From contig JANXWM010000368.1 in the NCBI GenBank assembly GCA_025351145.1, positions 1 through 7,615 of the forward strand: a stretch of DNA of 7,615 nt, written 5' to 3'. Of the stretch, positions 5,410-7,615 are shown piece by piece. The notes beneath the pieces were generated by a model. It was not told where the DNA came from. It saw nothing but the letters and a program-made list of their open reading frames with translations, and did not search any database. How positions within the stretch are numbered: position 1 is the first letter of the stretch; each line of letters opens with the position of its first letter. The position numbers and the translations under genes were made by a program. The DNA comes from Chitinophagaceae bacterium (GTDB lineage Bacteria; Bacteroidota; Bacteroidia; Chitinophagales; Chitinophagaceae).

Positions 5410-7452
5410 ATGTCAAAACAAATTATATATCGCATTTTAATTGTTCACTGTTCACTGTTCACTGTTCACTATTCTTTTGCACAGGGGCTTTCTTTAGCTG
5501 CGCAAACGAAAGCGCAGGCACGCTATGAAATTGATGCAAAGCGCAAAGGCGTAAACCCAACGGATAAAGATGCGCTGCCGCGGAGCCGTGAATTTATTCG
5601 GTTAGACAGCACTTACTACGTGGGCTACATGTACGAGGGCATGTATAAGTTTGACAGGAGCGCTGATTATCTTGGCTTTAAAAACGCTATTGTGCCGCTG
5701 CAAAAAGCATTCGACCTGATGGATAAAGATTACAGCAAAACATTTTATACGCTTTACAACAGCATGGATAATCTTGTACAAAATATTAACCGGTATCAGG
5801 ATCTTTATTTTATATTTTCAGCATTAAAAGGCTGTTACGATAATGTTGAAATGCCCGATGAAGGAATGGCCTTGATAAACCGGATACAGGCTTATGGCTT
5901 TAAAAATGATTTCGGTTTTGAATTATGTTATCAGCGCTCATGGATGTACCACCGCAACCGCTTTTATACTTCTTCAAAATATGATTTTCTAAAAAACTCT
6001 GTTCCGGAAAATGAAAAGATGGCTTTTCAATGGTGTTATAACGGGCTTGCTTATATAAAGAGATATGAAGCTGATAATAATGCCATTTTTGGCCCCGCAC
6101 AAAGTGAACAGAGAACGCTTACAATATACCATAACCTTGCCTTGCTGCATTGCTTTAACAAGAACTACGACAGCAGCGAATATTATTACGAAAAGCTTGC
6201 AGAAGGCGGTCATGTTTCGTGGAATAATTTTGGCAGCATGCAGGGCGAAATAGGAAATTTTGCTACGGCGCAGGAATACTTCAGCAAAGACATGTATAAA
6301 AGTTACGAGCACTTTTTGCGTGAGCCTTATTATTATCTTCCGCAGTTGTATGTATATGCCGGACGTACAAAAGATGCCATTAATATGTGCCAGGATATGA
6401 TTACCGAAAGCGGCTCTACACCTGGCTTTGGCTGGTATAATATTGCACTTGGCCGAAGTTATTTATACGATGGCCAGTTAGACAGTTGCGAATTTGCTTT
6501 GGATAAAGCAGCCAATTTTAAAGAGCTGCATATTGGCACAACGCTTACGCAAAACCAATACGATTTTACCATTAATCTTTTGCGTGTTCAATTGTACGAT
6601 AAGAAACTGGCGCAGGAAAAATTCCTGAACAAAGGCTGGTGGTATTCCCCAACAAGCCTTTACAATATTGCTGCATACAAAGCCCAAAAAATGACTGCTG
6701 AATACGTGGTGGTAAACCAGTTAATGGCCAACCCCGAAAGGGACCGTTTGGTGTATGATCTTTTCTGCTCAGAATCTACCACCACTTTTGATGAAGCCTG
6801 GTATTTGATGAAGGATTTTAGTCCGCAATATTTTACAAAAAAATATACAGCCTACCAGCAAACAGATAAGCGGGAAAATATTCAAAAGTATTTTAAATTA
6901 TTTTCCGCCAAGTTCAAGTACGAAAATGGCGATGAAAAGGAAGCGGTGAAAGACCTCGAAAATATGGACCGAACCACAACTGCCGATACTGCCAACGAGA
7001 AATTATTTGTTGCACGTGTGTACGAAAATCTTGCACAGGCATATAAAAACAATGGCGATAAAAGCAAGTTTTCGATATACAGTTCCGCGTTGATGGATGA
7101 ATATCCGCAAATCATTCCTTTTGCCGGTATCCCTTTATCCGTGCGGCTTTCCGTTACCGGTGCAAGCGATGCGGTTACCAAAGATGTAACTGAACAAATA
7201 AAGGATTGCGATATTAATTTTACCGATGAGACCAACGCCGGCACCGCTGCTGCAAATATTGTGTTTAACAAAAAGGGCAACAGTTACGAAGCGCTTATTA
7301 CCGTGCGTAGTGGCAGCGGAAAATTGATTGTTAATAACGAGCGGCTGATCTTTAAAAAGGCTGAAGGTGCTGGCAGCGAAATTGCCTTGCGTTTGTTTGG
7401 CAAAGGCGGGGCCGTTGTGTATGACCCGCCACCTGCGCCAGAAAAAAAGTAG
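5410..7452 (+). CDS. Secreted TPR-like helical-repeat protein of unknown function
   Basis: The protein has 680 residues. ATG 5410 is the first possible start because an in-frame TAA lies at 5401-5403, and the next in-frame Met is about 70 residues later, past the signal peptide. The signal peptide is MSKQIIYR, then a hydrophobic core to Phe23, with likely cleavage after Ala24 (SFA|QG). Cys14 is not in a lipobox, so a soluble periplasmic or exported protein is expected. Residues 90-560 are mostly helical pairs rich in aromatic residues. TPR-like units can be made out near 237-295 (YHNLALLHCFNKNYDSSEYYYEKL, then WNNFGSMQGEIGNFATAQEYF), 306-332, 340-371 and 530-562. Residues 575-670 form a separate predicted beta/alpha domain (IPLSVRLSVTG to FGKGGAVVYD), followed by a Pro-rich tail (PPPAPEKK). 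It may be a protein-interaction partner of the upstream MoxR module, but repeat element B separates them, so co-transcription is uncertain. The signal peptide is largely encoded by a heptamer repeat. Confidence 0.85.
   Translation: MSKQIIYRILIVHCSLFTVHYSFAQGLSLAAQTKAQARYEIDAKRKGVNPTDKDALPRSREFIRLDSTYYVGYMYEGMYKFDRSADYLGFKNAIVPLQKAFDLMDKDYSKTFYTLYNSMDNLVQNINRYQDLYFIFSALKGCYDNVEMPDEGMALINRIQAYGFKNDFGFELCYQRSWMYHRNRFYTSSKYDFLKNSVPENEKMAFQWCYNGLAYIKRYEADNNAIFGPAQSEQRTLTIYHNLALLHCFNKNYDSSEYYYEKLAEGGHVSWNNFGSMQGEIGNFATAQEYFSKDMYKSYEHFLREPYYYLPQLYVYAGRTKDAINMCQDMITESGSTPGFGWYNIALGRSYLYDGQLDSCEFALDKAANFKELHIGTTLTQNQYDFTINLLRVQLYDKKLAQEKFLNKGWWYSPTSLYNIAAYKAQKMTAEYVVVNQLMANPERDRLVYDLFCSESTTTFDEAWYLMKDFSPQYFTKKYTAYQQTDKRENIQKYFKLFSAKFKYENGDEKEAVKDLENMDRTTTADTANEKLFVARVYENLAQAYKNNGDKSKFSIYSSALMDEYPQIIPFAGIPLSVRLSVTGASDAVTKDVTEQIKDCDINFTDETNAGTAAANIVFNKKGNSYEALITVRSGSGKLIVNNERLIFKKAEGAGSEIALRLFGKGGAVVYDPPPAPEKK
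5442..5469 (+). repeat. Heptamer tandem repeat (TGTTCAC)x4 in signal-peptide codons
   Basis: Four perfect TGTTCAC units occupy 28 bases and encode residues Val12 to His20 of the TPR-like protein, the hydrophobic core of its signal peptide. Seven is not a multiple of three. Reading by hand, loss of one unit leads to TAG soon after (GGC TTT CTT TAG), and gain of one unit leads to TGA (ACG CTA TGA). Only changes of three units keep the frame. Nearly two copies of the same unit occur in repeat element A at 1279-1291. Confidence 0.9.
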
Positions 7453-7457
7453 GATAT

Positions 7458-7513
7458 TTATTGGCCCGGCTAAAGAATATGAATGAAGTTTTTGTTGCGT
7501 CGCACTCTTGTAC
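7458..7513. repeat. Inverted-repeat element copy C, left arm only
   Basis: The outer block GGCCCGGC lies at 7463-7470, preceded by TTATT. A 24-base spacer containing ATGAAGTTTTTG follows, then the full 19-base inner block at 7495-7513. It matches the left arm of copy B most closely. It begins six bases after the TAG of the TPR-like gene. The matching right arm is not present before the window end, so it is either beyond 7615 or lost. Confidence 0.8.
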
Positions 7514-7528
7514 GTTTGGAACATCGTG

Positions 7529-7615
7529 CGTCATTGCGAGGAACGAAGCAATCTGTTCTCAGCTAATCATAATAGCTTTTATGTAAATCAGGAGATTGCT
7601 TCGGAGGCCTCGCAA
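7529..7615. repeat. ATTGCGAGG...GAAGCAATCT hairpin repeat, cut by window end
   Basis: The left arm 7534-7554 (TTGCGAGG, AA, CGAAGCAATCT) pairs with the right arm 7593-7615 (AGATTGCTTCG, GAGG, CCTCGCAA). The matched blocks are 8 and 11 bases on either side of a short unpaired bulge, and the loop is 38 bases. CGTCA precedes the left arm; the matching TGACG would start just past the window. This phrase is familiar as a widely dispersed bacterial repeat (from memory, not searched). It lies in the payload position of element C. No T-run follows within view, so a terminator role is not supported. Confidence 0.7.

Noticed and set aside
5449..5454. Cys14 of the TPR-like protein as a lipoprotein attachment site
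   Set aside because: The residues before it are IVH, with His at -1, which does not fit a lipobox; a signal peptidase I site at SFA|QG fits better.
6882..7524. Several minus-strand open frames of 60-132 codons opposite the TPR-like gene
   Set aside because: They are shadows of the + strand gene and mutually overlapping; none shows domain-like sequence.
7534..7615. Hairpin after the TPR-like gene as an intrinsic terminator
   Set aside because: The loop is 38 bases, no T-run is visible after the right arm, and the sequence matches a known kind of dispersed repeat.

Overview
The window looks like chromosomal DNA of a member of the Bacteroidota, most likely the Chitinophagaceae or a close relative. 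This is inference from four signs: moderate-to-low GC coding sequence, gene starts preceded by A-rich stretches rather than strong Shine-Dalgarno sites, a secreted protein ending its signal peptide in 'SFA|QG', and spacers full of short dispersed repeats of the sort seen in that phylum. No RNA gene, CRISPR array, phage gene or transposase is visible.

All four real genes are on the + strand. Positions 1-1153 hold the 3' part of a DUF58 protein whose membrane-anchored N-terminus lies outside the window. Positions 1447-4071 encode a multi-pass membrane transglutaminase-like protein with an intact Cys-His-Asp triad. Two bases later, 4074-5057 encode a complete MoxR-family AAA+ ATPase. Positions 5410-7452 encode a secreted, TPR-like helical-repeat protein of unknown function. 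MoxR, DUF58 and membrane transglutaminase genes form a recurrent bacterial module. The ATPase is thought to act as a chaperone or remodeller for the vWA-like DUF58 partner at the membrane, and the transglutaminase-like domain faces the periplasm. Here the order is DUF58, transglutaminase, MoxR. The TPR-like gene follows as a possible envelope partner, but it is separated by a 352-base non-coding spacer.

The spacers are the unusual part. Each long spacer (1154-1446, 5058-5409, and from 7453 to the window end) holds one copy of a MITE- or REP-like element. Its arms have two blocks: an outer RRCCNGGC block and, 23-25 bases further in, a 19-base inner block TTGCGTCGCACTCTTGTAC. The second arm is inverted. 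Five arms are visible: two complete pairs and one left arm whose partner would lie beyond the window. The DNA between the arms differs in each copy and is itself made of other short repeats: GGCAA and TGTTCAC phrases in copy A, a GGATTAGA inverted repeat in copy B, and an ATTGCGAGG..GAAGCAATCT hairpin in copy C. Further repeat phrases flank the elements (1411-1440 and 5051-5078).

One repeat phrase, the heptamer TGTTCAC, has four perfect tandem copies inside the signal-peptide codons of the TPR-like gene (5442-5469). Gain or loss of one unit would frameshift the gene and end translation within about 45 codons. It is therefore a candidate phase-variation switch and a case of a dispersed repeat forming part of a secretion signal.
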